Assembly: GCA_963678705.1 (NCBI GenBank)
Contig: OY783222.1
Location: 13,153,730 to 13,217,729 of the forward strand
Length of the DNA stretch: 64,000 bases
Source of the DNA: Panorpa germanica
Lineage: Eukaryota > Arthropoda > Insecta > Mecoptera > Panorpidae
Direction: 5' to 3'
Below, one piece after another: positions 11,677 to 21,129 of the stretch (within the stretch, counting starts at the first letter, position 1; every line of letters starts with the position of its first letter). Below the pieces are notes generated by a model. That model searched no databases. It was not told the origin of the DNA and saw only the letters and a program-made list of their open reading frames with translations. The translations under genes were made by a program, and so were the position numbers.

Positions 11677-12049
11677 TTATAATGTGTATTATAATTTAAT
11701 TTTCTGAACTTTATCTTTAACATATTATGAAAAATCAAATTGTTGGTGTGTTTTTCTTTTAATAAAATCAACAACCCTAGAGGGGAAGGAGTGGGGGGTT
11801 TAAGGGAGTTCCGTCATCAGTGACATTAATCTCTATTTAACAATTGAATTCGTTTCCAGTAGTTGGTAATCCATGCTTAACTAACCCCAATATCTCTAAC
11901 AGTGTAAATGCACATGAATAGTGGGCAACAGTTGCATTTGTACCAGCTAACATTTTATTTATATCCATCAGTGATCCCTCCTGGTGCAGAAGAGGGAATA
12001 GTGTTGTGTCTTCCAAACCTAAATGCCAACGCAACGTAAATTATTGAAT

Positions 12050-13470
12050 AAAACTGTATATCGAAAGAAAAAAAATTCAAAAATATTACAAGACTGCATG
12101 GCTAAGGCTATAGCTTACCGAGAGATTAAAGCCACATAAATTACCACAAAAAAATAATGTCGGATGCTAGTAAATTTATTGGGCCAAAGCAGAGTCTCAT
12201 TTAGTTATTGGAATAAACCATTTAGAAATTTTGAGGAGCGGCCTTGTAATAAAACTGTTTTTGCAGACTTTAAATGAACTATGGTATCTTGTAAGTCCGT
12301 CTTTATGACTCAATGTAGTTTTAGAGAACACTTGTTCACTTGACGCATTTCGCTAGACATGTACAATAGACATTCATTAACAATAAATGTACTGTAATAC
12401 GTAGATATGTTAAATAATATGCTCGTTTAATTAATGTATTTGGCTTTAAGATTGTTTCTGTGGTTTTGTCCAGCGGCGTACGGCATTCTTAAAATGAAGG
12501 TCACTTTCAAATACCAAATTTATCACGCATTCCACTTTTATCTATTATCTAGACTAAATTTGATGCGATATTTATTAGGGTTATTGTCCCGTTTCTCACA
12601 CAGTCGATTGTCTCGATTGTGCCACATGTCCTTGGTTGTCTAAAAGTAGCAACTGACTTCGTTTCATCTTGTCACTCCATCCACGTCACTCCAAAAACTG
12701 ACATTTTGATAATATATAAATGTTGAATGATGATTATTTATTAATAAGTTATAAGTTTAAATATTGTTATATATATTATTAACTATATTGTAAATTATAT
12801 TTTGTATGAATTGTTTATTTATTTAATTAAGATGCTGAGTCGTCTCACTCAAAAGACTTCCTGTACTTTGAGACTAATAGACAATAGTATAACATTATTG
12901 TAGCAGCTATTTCTCTCTCAGTCTCCCGCTCTTTAGGTACAGGCAAATTGCTCAAAATAAAAGAAATTCGTCGTCCATTTATTTAGAAAATGGAGTGGAG
13001 TGGACTGATGATAGAATGTTCGTCAATCCATTTCCATTTCTTTGATTCCGCGAAATAAAAGCAGCTTATACGTTTTTGGCAGGATGGAACGACAGTCAGG
13101 GCATACCGAAGAAAATAATGGCTGCCAGGAAACAAAGACTAGAAAAGAAATTTAATAATTCCACTTCATCAAAGATTTATTGTCAACGAGCAACGCCGCC
13201 ACTGGTTACAGTTACATACAGAAATATTCCATATCATCTCCTTACATACGTATATTAATTATTGTTCTTAATTGATAATAATTACAGACATAACTAAAAT
13301 TTTAATAAAATAAATTAAAGGATGAAATACTATATATATTAAACTCGCAGTAAAAATAAAACGTTTCCATCATTCTCAGAGCGAACATTATGAAAATATT
13401 TGCTTTATTTTAATTTAACATGTGGCAAACAATATTAGTCATGCTGTGTCTTTTTCTGTAGTTTTAGACA
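12050..13470. other. Stretch without recognised genes or repeats
   Basis: AT-rich sequence without convincing exons. Two short open frames (12434-12643, 13076-13258) lack recognisable domains and look like chance. Confidence 0.45.
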
Positions 13471-13479
13471 GTTAGTTTG

Positions 13480-13615
13480 TAGTAAGCTAGCAAGTGTGGA
13501 ACTTGCATTACAAAACAATTTATATATGTGCAGTAGAAAATTATACTTAGAATTAGCTTGTGGAAAGCTGGCAAGTGTGAATCCTGCATTGCAAGATAGT
13601 ATTATACCTTGGAAG
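13480..13615 (-). repeat. Family C repeat, two tandem units
   Basis: Two units of about 85 bp, each with GCTAGCAAGTGTGGAACTTG / GCTGGCAAGTGTGAATCCTG and then GCATT(G/A)CAA. Paired units of the same kind occur at 27505 and 53600. Confidence 0.6.
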
Positions 13616-13978
13616 TCTTAATTTCTAAAAAACTGTACTATATATTGAGAAAGTTGGCTATCAGTATCAAAAGTTACAAGTTACATTCCTACTTTTTTAC
13701 TTTTATGAATTGCCATCTCTTATAAACAACAGAGTGTAAAGAGATGCATAAAAGTGGTAGTCAAATGTTATTTTCTACTTACAACTGACTTACAACACAT
13801 TATAATACCACATATGAATGTGGTGACCAAAGTTGTAGAAAATCGTTTAGTTATTTGTCTACAGATAGTTCAAAAGTAAGCAAAAACCCATCAAGTTGTG
13901 AAAATTAAAAAAAATAAAAATTTCATTTATATATTAAGTTATATTTTAATGAGTCCGTGTTCACAAGCCCATTACATA
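13600..13978. repeat. Family B repeat, copy 2
   Basis: GTCTTAATTTCTAAAAAACT at the left, the internal CATCTCTTATAAACAACAGA hairpin, and at the right GTGTTCACAAGCCCATTA, the inverted form of the family's GGGCTTGTGAAC terminus. Confidence 0.62.
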
Positions 13979-14751
13979 ATTCTTAATAAAGTTACAAAAT
14001 AGTTAAAACTTAAAAATTTTAAAGCGATCTTTTTCTATCTTTACTCACTACGTACTTCAGTAATTCTAATTTGTTAAAAAACACGTCCTTATTTTCAAAA
14101 TAAACAAAAACTGATAAGTCGGAGATTGAAGCCATGTGAGCGCCAAGCAGTCTGGCTGCTCCTCTGGTCGACCGTTTCAGTTCACTTGCCACTTCTTATT
14201 CAAAAGTCATGTGATCTTTGAACGTTCTACTTGCTTTACAAAGTGTGGGACAGAGAGGGGCGAGGAAGGGGATGAAGTAAAACAACATTACCTCTCAGCT
14301 CAGCATGCGATAGTTACATGATATAACGAATAAATTAACTTTTTGTAGTCATTTTTAAAATAACTATTAATAAATTATATACAGTACAAATTCCTAGAGA
14401 TTGCTGACCTTGAAAGTATTCTTTTATGTTACTGTCAATTTGGAACACAAAATCTGTGTGTTAAGAACTGAAATTTTGCACACAGTTAAGATATATGCAT
14501 ACTTCATATATTCTATATTAAAAAATGTATCTGCACCCATAGTTACACCGTAAATACATAAATCATATTTTTATATACAAATTATAACCTACAAATTGTG
14601 ACGATCTGTCAAAGTATTGGTACTAAAGAATATAATTTAAATATAGTTATAAATGCTTCAATGTTATAATTCTGTAACTTTGTTGATATTTGTTTGAGAC
14701 TGTAACTAGTGTGATATTCATGTTTTTGTTAATATTGGCAAATAAAATTGT

Positions 14752-15796
14752 ATATAGTGAGGCAGCACAGTGGGCATTTGATGCTTGGTTCGATCATATT
14801 ATATTCGATTCGATTCGATTCATTCGATTATATTTTCTGGGTTTGGTGGCAATAAATATGAAGTGAAAAAACATGATCACAAAAAAAAATATGAAAAAGA
14901 AAACAGAAAGAGTTAGAAAAATATTGGAAGAAGAATAAAAGAAGCAACAGCTTTATAAAGGAGATGGATACTGTTGAAAGAATAGAAGTTGTGCACTGGA
15001 AGAAGACTTAATTGGAATACATGTGGAAAAGTGATACACATTAATACAGAAAAGTGCTAATAGAAGAAGTTCTTCTTCCAGTATAGATTGAATGTGCATT
15101 TCAAAAGAAGCAGCGAATGCATTGAGGGACATCGTAGTAGAGGCGATTCCTGTATTATCACGGTTTCATACCAGAGAGACAGTTTTGTTGTAAAAAAACA
15201 AAACAAAATCATGTTTTTTTTTATTGTAAAACAGTTCTGCTTTTCGAAAAGAGACTGTTGTTCACACTGAACAGACTGGTTTTGTTTTTAGTGTTTTTCT
15301 GTGTGTCCCATAATTTTTTTAAACATAACAAACAACAACTGACAAGCGCAAATGTTCATAAAAAACAAAACTGGGTGTTCAAACCAAGCAGACTAAAAAA
15401 CAACAAGAAACGTGTTTTCCTTTGATCTTACCGACTCCAGATGGAAATGTGTTTTGTTTACTAAAACAGCAACAAAAGACAAAAATGTTTTAACAACTGT
15501 CTCTTTGGCATAAACATTGGTGTTTTATTGAACTGTCTCTCTTGTGTGAAACCGGCATTAGGTCGTGTTGAAGTTACTGTTGAAATAGAAACAAAGGAGT
15601 CCATAAAGGTACAAGAAAAAGGATATTGGAAGAAGGATAATGAAGTTATTAGAGAAACAACGATGGAACGAATTTAAAATAGCATGAGAGAAGCTGAGAA
15701 ATATGAAGAAATTATATATTATAAAATGTATATATTGGTTTATGTGCTAATAACTATTAAAAGTTGATGCACTCAAATAAATATTAAAAAAAAGAA
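14752..15796 (+). mobile_element. tRNA-headed long SINE with LINE-type 3' tail
   Basis: The head holds a pol III A-box-like CAGCACAGTGGGCA and B-box-like GGTTCGATC, then TTTTCTGGGTTTGGTGGC, which matches the other SINE copies at 56740 and 59125. The body (GAAAGAATAGAAGTTGTGCA..., about 14980-15150 and 15570-15720) recurs at 17405-17790. The tail GTGCTAATAACTATTAAAAG and GATGCACTCAAATAAATATT with A-run is the same 3' end as the I-like LINE at 32614-32745. AATTGT at both edges may be the target duplication. Without the inner Harbinger insertion it is about 640 bp, long for a SINE. The body may instead be a separate retroelement that landed next to the head. Confidence 0.6.
15158..15557. mobile_element. 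PIF/Harbinger MITE (400 bp)
   Basis: Left TCACGGTTTCATACCAGAGA and inverted right TGCCGGTTTCACACAAGAGA align base for base with few mismatches and continue into GACAGTT. TTA is duplicated at 15155-15157 and 15558-15560. It interrupts the SINE body: the neighbouring copy at 17600 reads GATTCCTGTATCAGATCGTG without it. The ends match the larger element at 57010-57601. Confidence 0.85.
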
Positions 15797-16079
15797 TTGT
15801 CAATATTAACAAACAAATGAATGTCACACTAAACCATATTATGACGCATTACGTCAGTGAAAATTTACAAAATAAGGGCCTAAATAATTCAAAATTAAAT
15901 TTAAAAAACGTCAAAATGTAGGAAGAAATAGCTAATAATACTGAATCTGGGAATAGGGTTTACTATTATCTGCTAAATTTCTTTCTAAGACAAAGCAACA
16001 CTTTTTTTAAGGAGACCTCTGCTTTCCACTTGTTCTACCCATATTTTACAACCAGGTGTTCGGTTCATAGAAGACATAC

Positions 16080-16265
16080 TACAGATTTAAATCGTCCGGA
16101 CGTATTTTTGTGAGCGTCGTGTCGCGTCGCAGTGTCTGTCAGCTATCTCTAGTCGTGAAGGCTATTCGTACTGGAGGGACTTTTTGGTTTGCTGCCAAAG
16201 ATCGAGTCGTGATCATGAGACAGTAGAGTCGGCCTGTTGCCGACAACCTTCAGGAACTGCCAGAA
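16080..16265. other. GC-richer island of unknown nature
   Basis: A segment with many CG dinucleotides (TCGTCCGGACG, GTCGTGTCGCGTCGCAG, CGAGTCGTGATC) in an AT-rich region. No match to another part of the window and no recognisable reading frame. Candidate regulatory element or small exon. Confidence 0.25.
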
Positions 16266-16370
16266 ACCGTAAAATATATTGTACACTGTTAAATTATTTT
16301 ATACATAAAAGTAATACATTTTTATTTCTTCCACAACTATAAGATACTCGTAGATTTATACTTTTATAAG

Positions 16371-16452
16371 CAATGGGCTTGTGTCCTATGTCTTATTTTC
16401 TATAAAATTGTCCTATATATTGACAAAGTGGGTTACTAGAACCTCAAATGTC
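16371..16452. repeat. Family A MITE, left end only (copy 3)
   Basis: CAATGGGCTTGTGTCCTATG, an intact terminal sequence, through GGTTACTAGAACCTCAAATG, then broken by a family G segment. Confidence 0.7.
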
Positions 16453-16655
16453 AAATGGAGGTTATAATATAATATAGTTTCTCTTAGTTTAAAATTTTTA
16501 ATTTAAAACATTAGAACTTGGTTCTAGAAATTAAGAAAACTTGAGAAATAAATTAAATTAAAAATGGTACTGTGAATGACTACGCGTATTGCCATATACT
16601 AAATAATTTAAATTAAATACAAAATTAAATTAAAGCAGTGAGTGGGAATGATACT
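16453..16655. repeat. Family G MITE fragment
   Basis: GAGGTTATAATATAATATAG onward to AAAGCAGTGAGTGGGAATGA corresponds to the right half of the complete copy at 26833-27345, including its terminal repeat. Confidence 0.65.
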
Positions 16656-17404
16656 TAAGTTAACGTTATTTATTACGTTGCTTATTAGTCTAATAGACTG
16701 ATTTTAATAGATATAAATTTAAAAAAAAAATATCCCGTCTATTCTTTTATTAATATTAAATGATTTGACAAACTATGATGAGTATTTAGACATTCGAAAG
16801 AAGTTTCATTTCTAAACTACTTAATTTATTATCGATATTTATTTCCTTTATATTAATAACTTTATCACACATTTTTAAGGTCGACCTGTATCCGGAAATG
16901 ACCTTCAGATATACCGCCAAACCGGAACCGACCTTGTATTTTTGATTTGCAGAAAATACCGGTCATAAATATAAATATCCTGTTTAAAACTCAAGTATAT
17001 ATTTAAAAAAAAAACCAATAAATTCATGAATTGAAAGCTAGTGTTTTATAGTTATTAGTCGAATCATATTTTTTATTAGTGAAATACCAAGAAACAATCA
17101 AAACATTTCCACTTGTCTTCTGAAACAAGTACGTAGTTGTTTCTATAAGTGTTTCCGCAATTATCTTGACACGTGGGTCGATTATTTAGCCGGGGATTTC
17201 CAGAATGACTGCAATTGTTACCTTGTGATCAGGAAAAGTCTTATATCATATTCTTTAATAACCATTTTACGAGATTTGATAAATATGAGGAATATACTTG
17301 CAAAATATTAATCGCACCGCACTTTTATCTCATAAATTATAAATTATAATCTAACCTCAAAGTACAGTTATTACAAACACAATTTTCGAAAAATTTTGAT
17401 TCGA

Positions 17405-17790
17405 CTTGCATAAAATGTTTCGGGTTGGAAGAGATGGATATAGTTGAAAGAATAGAAGTTGTGCACAGAGAGGACCTAATTAGCAGTATACAATTGGTGG
17501 ACATGTGTAAAAGTGATACACAGTAATAAATAAAAGTGCTAATAGAAGAAAGAATCAGGGAATGCAATGGCTGACATCATAGTGGAGGCGATTCCTGTAT
17601 CAGATCGTGATGCAGTTATTGTTGAAGTAGAAACAGATGAGGATTTTGAAAGATGGGTAAAGAAGTTGTTAGAGATAACGATGTAAGAATTTGAAATAGA
17701 AAAAATTATATATTGTACAAATTATGTGTTATAAAAATATGTGCTAATCGAAAGTTGATGCCCTTAAATAAATATAAAAAAAATTGTTTG
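17405..17790 (+). repeat. 5'-truncated copy of the long SINE body and LINE-type tail
   Basis: Matches 14960-15150 and 15570-15790 (GAGATGGATATAGTTGAAAG, GAGGCGATTCCTGTATC) and ends in the shared tail AAAGTTGATGCCCTTAAATA with A-run. It lacks the tRNA head. Confidence 0.65.
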
Positions 17791-17804
17791 GGGTTGTCCT
17801 TGAT

Positions 17805-17975
17805 ACAATTAAATAACGAACTTTAAATGTCGTTTCTTTGATTTCAGGTAGGATAGTATGATTTAAGTTAAACAGTGTAATTATTATAATGTGTATGTAA
17901 ATTACTAAAATAAAAGTCTTTGATTTCAGAAGCGACACATAAACTTGATTAAAAATTTATAATTCTTAATAAAAT
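17805..17975. repeat. Family D repeat, copy 2 (right half)
   Basis: AACTTTAAATGTCGTTTCTT through GATTTAAGTTAAACAGTGTA to AATTCTTAATAAAAT. The left half is missing where the retroelement tail at 17790 begins. Confidence 0.6.
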
Positions 17976-18202
17976 GTCCTATATACATATATGTATTCTG
18001 CAAAAGCAGTATTCTAATTTCAAAATGGCTGCCATAAATCAACTGGTTACTAAACTAGCTACTAACTTTAAAATGTTCTACATGATGGCATCGTTTTTTA
18101 TGAAATAACTCATTCTTAATTAAGCATTAAGACATCTCGTAATTAATAGCAGACTGTGGCCTGAGACTGCCTATGTTGACAGCACCCGACACTAGCGCTG
18201 TC

Positions 18203-18381
18203 TATAAAAAACACTGCCACACCACTGTCGACTGTCACTGCTAGCTGTAGTTGCTAGCTTTGATTTAGCACAGTTTTGAGTCTCGTTTCTTTGATTTATT
18301 CAAGAATTTTCTAGCATCTAACATGCACAGTGCAGTAATGCTGGCAACTTTCACTTACTGAGAAAAGAAAGAAACGTACAA
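18203..18381 (+). promoter_or_regulatory. Possible plus-strand TATA promoter with short first exon
   Basis: TATAAAAAA at 18203 is followed 34 bases later by an initiator-like TCACTG (A at 18237), the same spacing as in the ITP promoter at 62970. About 145 bases on is a consensus donor ACAA|GTAAGT (GT at 18382-18383). The leader holds one short ATG frame of 12 codons (from 18323). A transcript nested in the ITP intron on the opposite strand is possible. Chance or a decayed element promoter is equally possible. Confidence 0.25.
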
Positions 18382-18884
18382 GTAAGTAATTCCTGGTTTA
18401 CATATGTTTTGTATAACATAAATATCAACATACTCGTGGTATTACGCAGTGCGAATTAAGTAGCAGTTCCAGCTACTGTTTTTATTTTATTTTTAATAAA
18501 TGCTATTCTGAATTGAGTTGGATTTATTGTTAAAAGGAACTGTGAAATGAGCTCTAATATTGGTAAACACTGAAGAACATAAAAAAAGGTTGATCTTATT
18601 AACTAAAATTATGTCCCACAGAGGTATTTTAATATTCTCATTCAAAGAATGAATGAAATTGTATGATGAATCAAGCAAATTGTCATATCGTATATTACTG
18701 ACGCACGACGCATGCGCTCTAACAGCTGTTTACAACAGATTATTTGGGATGTCGTCTTTTTCAGTAGTGTGTATTCGAGTTGTCTCGTATTAGCACACTT
18801 TATCGTGAAATAAGGCTTATACTTTAAGGTTTTTCAATACACTTATTACACAATATACTTATTATATATGTAAAGAAATTATAT

Positions 18885-19245
18885 TTCTTTAGTTAGTAAC
18901 ATTGACCAGAGATATTACAACTGCATTCTGGTCAGATGAGCTAATGGTATATATTAGTTATAGCTATTTTCGTTGTAGTGTGTGCCAACGGCCAACACAG
19001 TTGATATTTGGAGTCTACAGAACTTGCTGTGCATATTGCTAAGTTATTATAAAATTCGATGAAAAGGAATTGACAATTTAAATATAAAACTTTAAATGTC
19101 GTTTCTTTGATTTCAGGTAAGATAGTATGATTTAAGTTAAACAGTGTAATTACTATAATGTAAATTACTAAAATAAAAGTCTTTGATTTCAGAGCAACAC
19201 ATAAGTTTGATTAAAAATTTATAATTCCTAATAAAATTGGAGATA
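18885..19245. repeat. Family D repeat, copy 3 (near complete)
   Basis: AGTAACATTGACCAGAGATA, GCATTCTGGTCAGATGAGCT, then the full family order to ATAATTCCTAATAAAATTGG. The start contains CCAGA...TCTGG as an inverted pair, as in the copies at 25665 and 58275. Confidence 0.68.
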
Positions 19246-19499
19246 TTGTCTTACATACATACAAAGGAACTATATTATAAAAACGGACGTATGAAATAGA
19301 GACTTTTACGATGCTACGATTGATAATTATTAAAATATAGAATTCTTCACATGATAAAGTGTGGTAATATGACTACACGCTACTGAAAAAATCGGATGTC
19401 GCAAGTAGTCGATTTCAGTGTGAGAGCCCTAAGTAATTCAATGCATGTTCTGTTCAATGAATGGAACATACTAAAATATTAAATTAAAGTTAAAAAAGT

Positions 19500-19720
19500 T
19501 AATAGCAAATATTAAACCGTAATTATAAATACCACGGTTTATGAGGGACAGACTAAAATTGAGCATTTATAGAAATTAAATTAGTTTTTCTTGTTTAGCA
19601 AAATTTGTTCAGGATAAGGTTTTATTTGTAATCTGTATTAGTTATTCACTTTAAGTGAAGGGAATTTCCAATAGTATAATTTCTTGTATCGTTTTTGTAA
19701 CTACATAATTTGATAAAGTT
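19500..19720. repeat. Family H repeat, copy 1
   Basis: GCAAATATTAAACCG...GTTCAGGATAAGGTTTTATT...GGGAATTTCCAATAGTATAA. The same order occurs at 29890-30330 and 44190-44350, so it is one of three dispersed copies of an unclassified, possibly LTR-like element. Confidence 0.45.
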
Positions 19721-20281
19721 ATTTTAATTCTATTTATTATATTTATACAAGCACAAATTCTTTTACAGTCGCATGAGGCCCCGATCTTACAGTGCCCGAG
19801 GTAATTAGATTTAAAACAATCGGCTACAACTTCTAAAGAAGCAGCTCAAACATCTGTTTCTTTAATTTAGTAAAACACAAACAAAAAGCGAGCGTCATTA
19901 AATTGTGTAAAAGATAATTTGAACACTCAAAATAATGGGCACCATCCCTATTACCATATTTCACAAATATCTCGTGGCCTTTAATAATCATTTTTTATCA
20001 TCTTCCATATGCTTAACTAGCCCGTGGCAAATCGCGTGCCGTCGTCTTTAAGGAATGTTATAACAGATTTTTGAAAAACGTTACTTTATAAAATACTCCT
20101 ATGCAAATATCGCACGAAAGAAAACTTTTACTTCTATGTGTATTTAGATACTGAACAATTCGTCTTGGTACTTAAATCATGTTGTAGGTTTTGTACCGCT
20201 CTTTTAATTGCTACATGTAAAAATTAATGTTGAAATAGACTTTGTAGAATTAGAAAGAATATATGTCAACAGGATAGGATT

Positions 20282-20850
20282 ATTAATAATGTCTTAATTT
20301 CTATAAAATTATACTATGCATTGGTAAATTTGCCTATCAAAACCTCAAATACCCAGGTAGAAAATAGTCCTACAATGCAGTTTCACACTTGCTAGCTTGC
20401 CATTAGCTAATTCCAAGGGTTATATATCAATTATTCTTTAGAAAATTTCAATATATAGAAGGTATTAAGAATTAAAAGAGTCATTTTTGACTACGTAACT
20501 GTTAAAGGGATATAACATTTTTATTAAGAATGGTTAGTCTGTGACAACACTTCTAATTTATTTCCTTTTACGAATTTCCATCTCTTTTACACAACAGAGT
20601 GTAAAAGAGATAGAGAAATTGTCATGTGACTCGTGGAGCACATGCAGTTTTGATATTATGAATTTATGAACAGAGAAAAATGAAATGGATTACTTAGCAT
20701 TCTACAGTTGTTTCATAACGTCAAGAGACGATTGAAAATTGAGAGGCAACACAGAAAATCAAATTTTCAATAGTTATTTTGGATATTAAGAAAATAACAA
20801 CGCTAATATACATATATTCATTTATATATTTCAAGTTTTATACTATCAAA
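20282..20850. repeat. Family B repeat, copy 3, with family C insertion
   Basis: It begins ATGTCTTAATTTCTATAAAA. Family C (CCAGGTAGAAAATAGTCC...GCTAGCTTGCC) interrupts it at about 20354-20440. It then continues with a near-perfect hairpin at about 20580-20612: ATCTCTTTTACAC, six-base loop, GTGTAAAAGAGAT. Confidence 0.65.
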
Positions 20851-21129
20851 GTTTAAAAAGATGTATCGGTTCGTCCGGTTCATTAGTGGGACATCTTCGA
20901 AACATCAAAATTTGAGTTAAAAAATGTAAAATTGTACCCTCTATCTGATTTAATACTCAGACAACTCATAAATGTAAACAAATTAAATTATAATGAGGGT
21001 AAAATTATTAAATACTGTTGGAATGGATTTAACCTGAATATTGTTTCTCTCAATATTCAGAGATGTCTCGGTAATGAACTGGATGCTCGATACGTCTATA
21101 TTTCTAGTAATGCTGACTCTGGATAGTGC

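Larger units (their letters stand above)
14707..15860. mobile_element. Family I MITE, copy 2, split by a SINE
   Basis: The left arm (GTGTGATATTCATG...TTGGCAAATAAAATTGT) ends near 14751. The right arm (CAATATTAACAAACAAATGA...GTCACAC) resumes near 15797. Compared with the uninterrupted copy at 1505-1614, a foreign segment splits this copy. Confidence 0.6.

Noticed and set aside
11837-12034. Minus-strand frame (GLEDTTLFPLLHQEGSLMDI...)
   Set aside because: It reads somewhat protein-like but starts at TTG after a stop, has no splice signals and no family I can name. A database search could revive it as a transposon fragment.
14802-14832. TTCGATTCGATTC stretch as tRNA T-arm
   Set aside because: It is a simple (ATTCG)n run inside the SINE; no cloverleaf can be formed.
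18690-18780. NRF1-like GCATGCGC plus TCAGTA as a promoter
   Set aside because: The motif segment recurs inverted at 29258-29290, so it is part of a dispersed repeat rather than a unique promoter.
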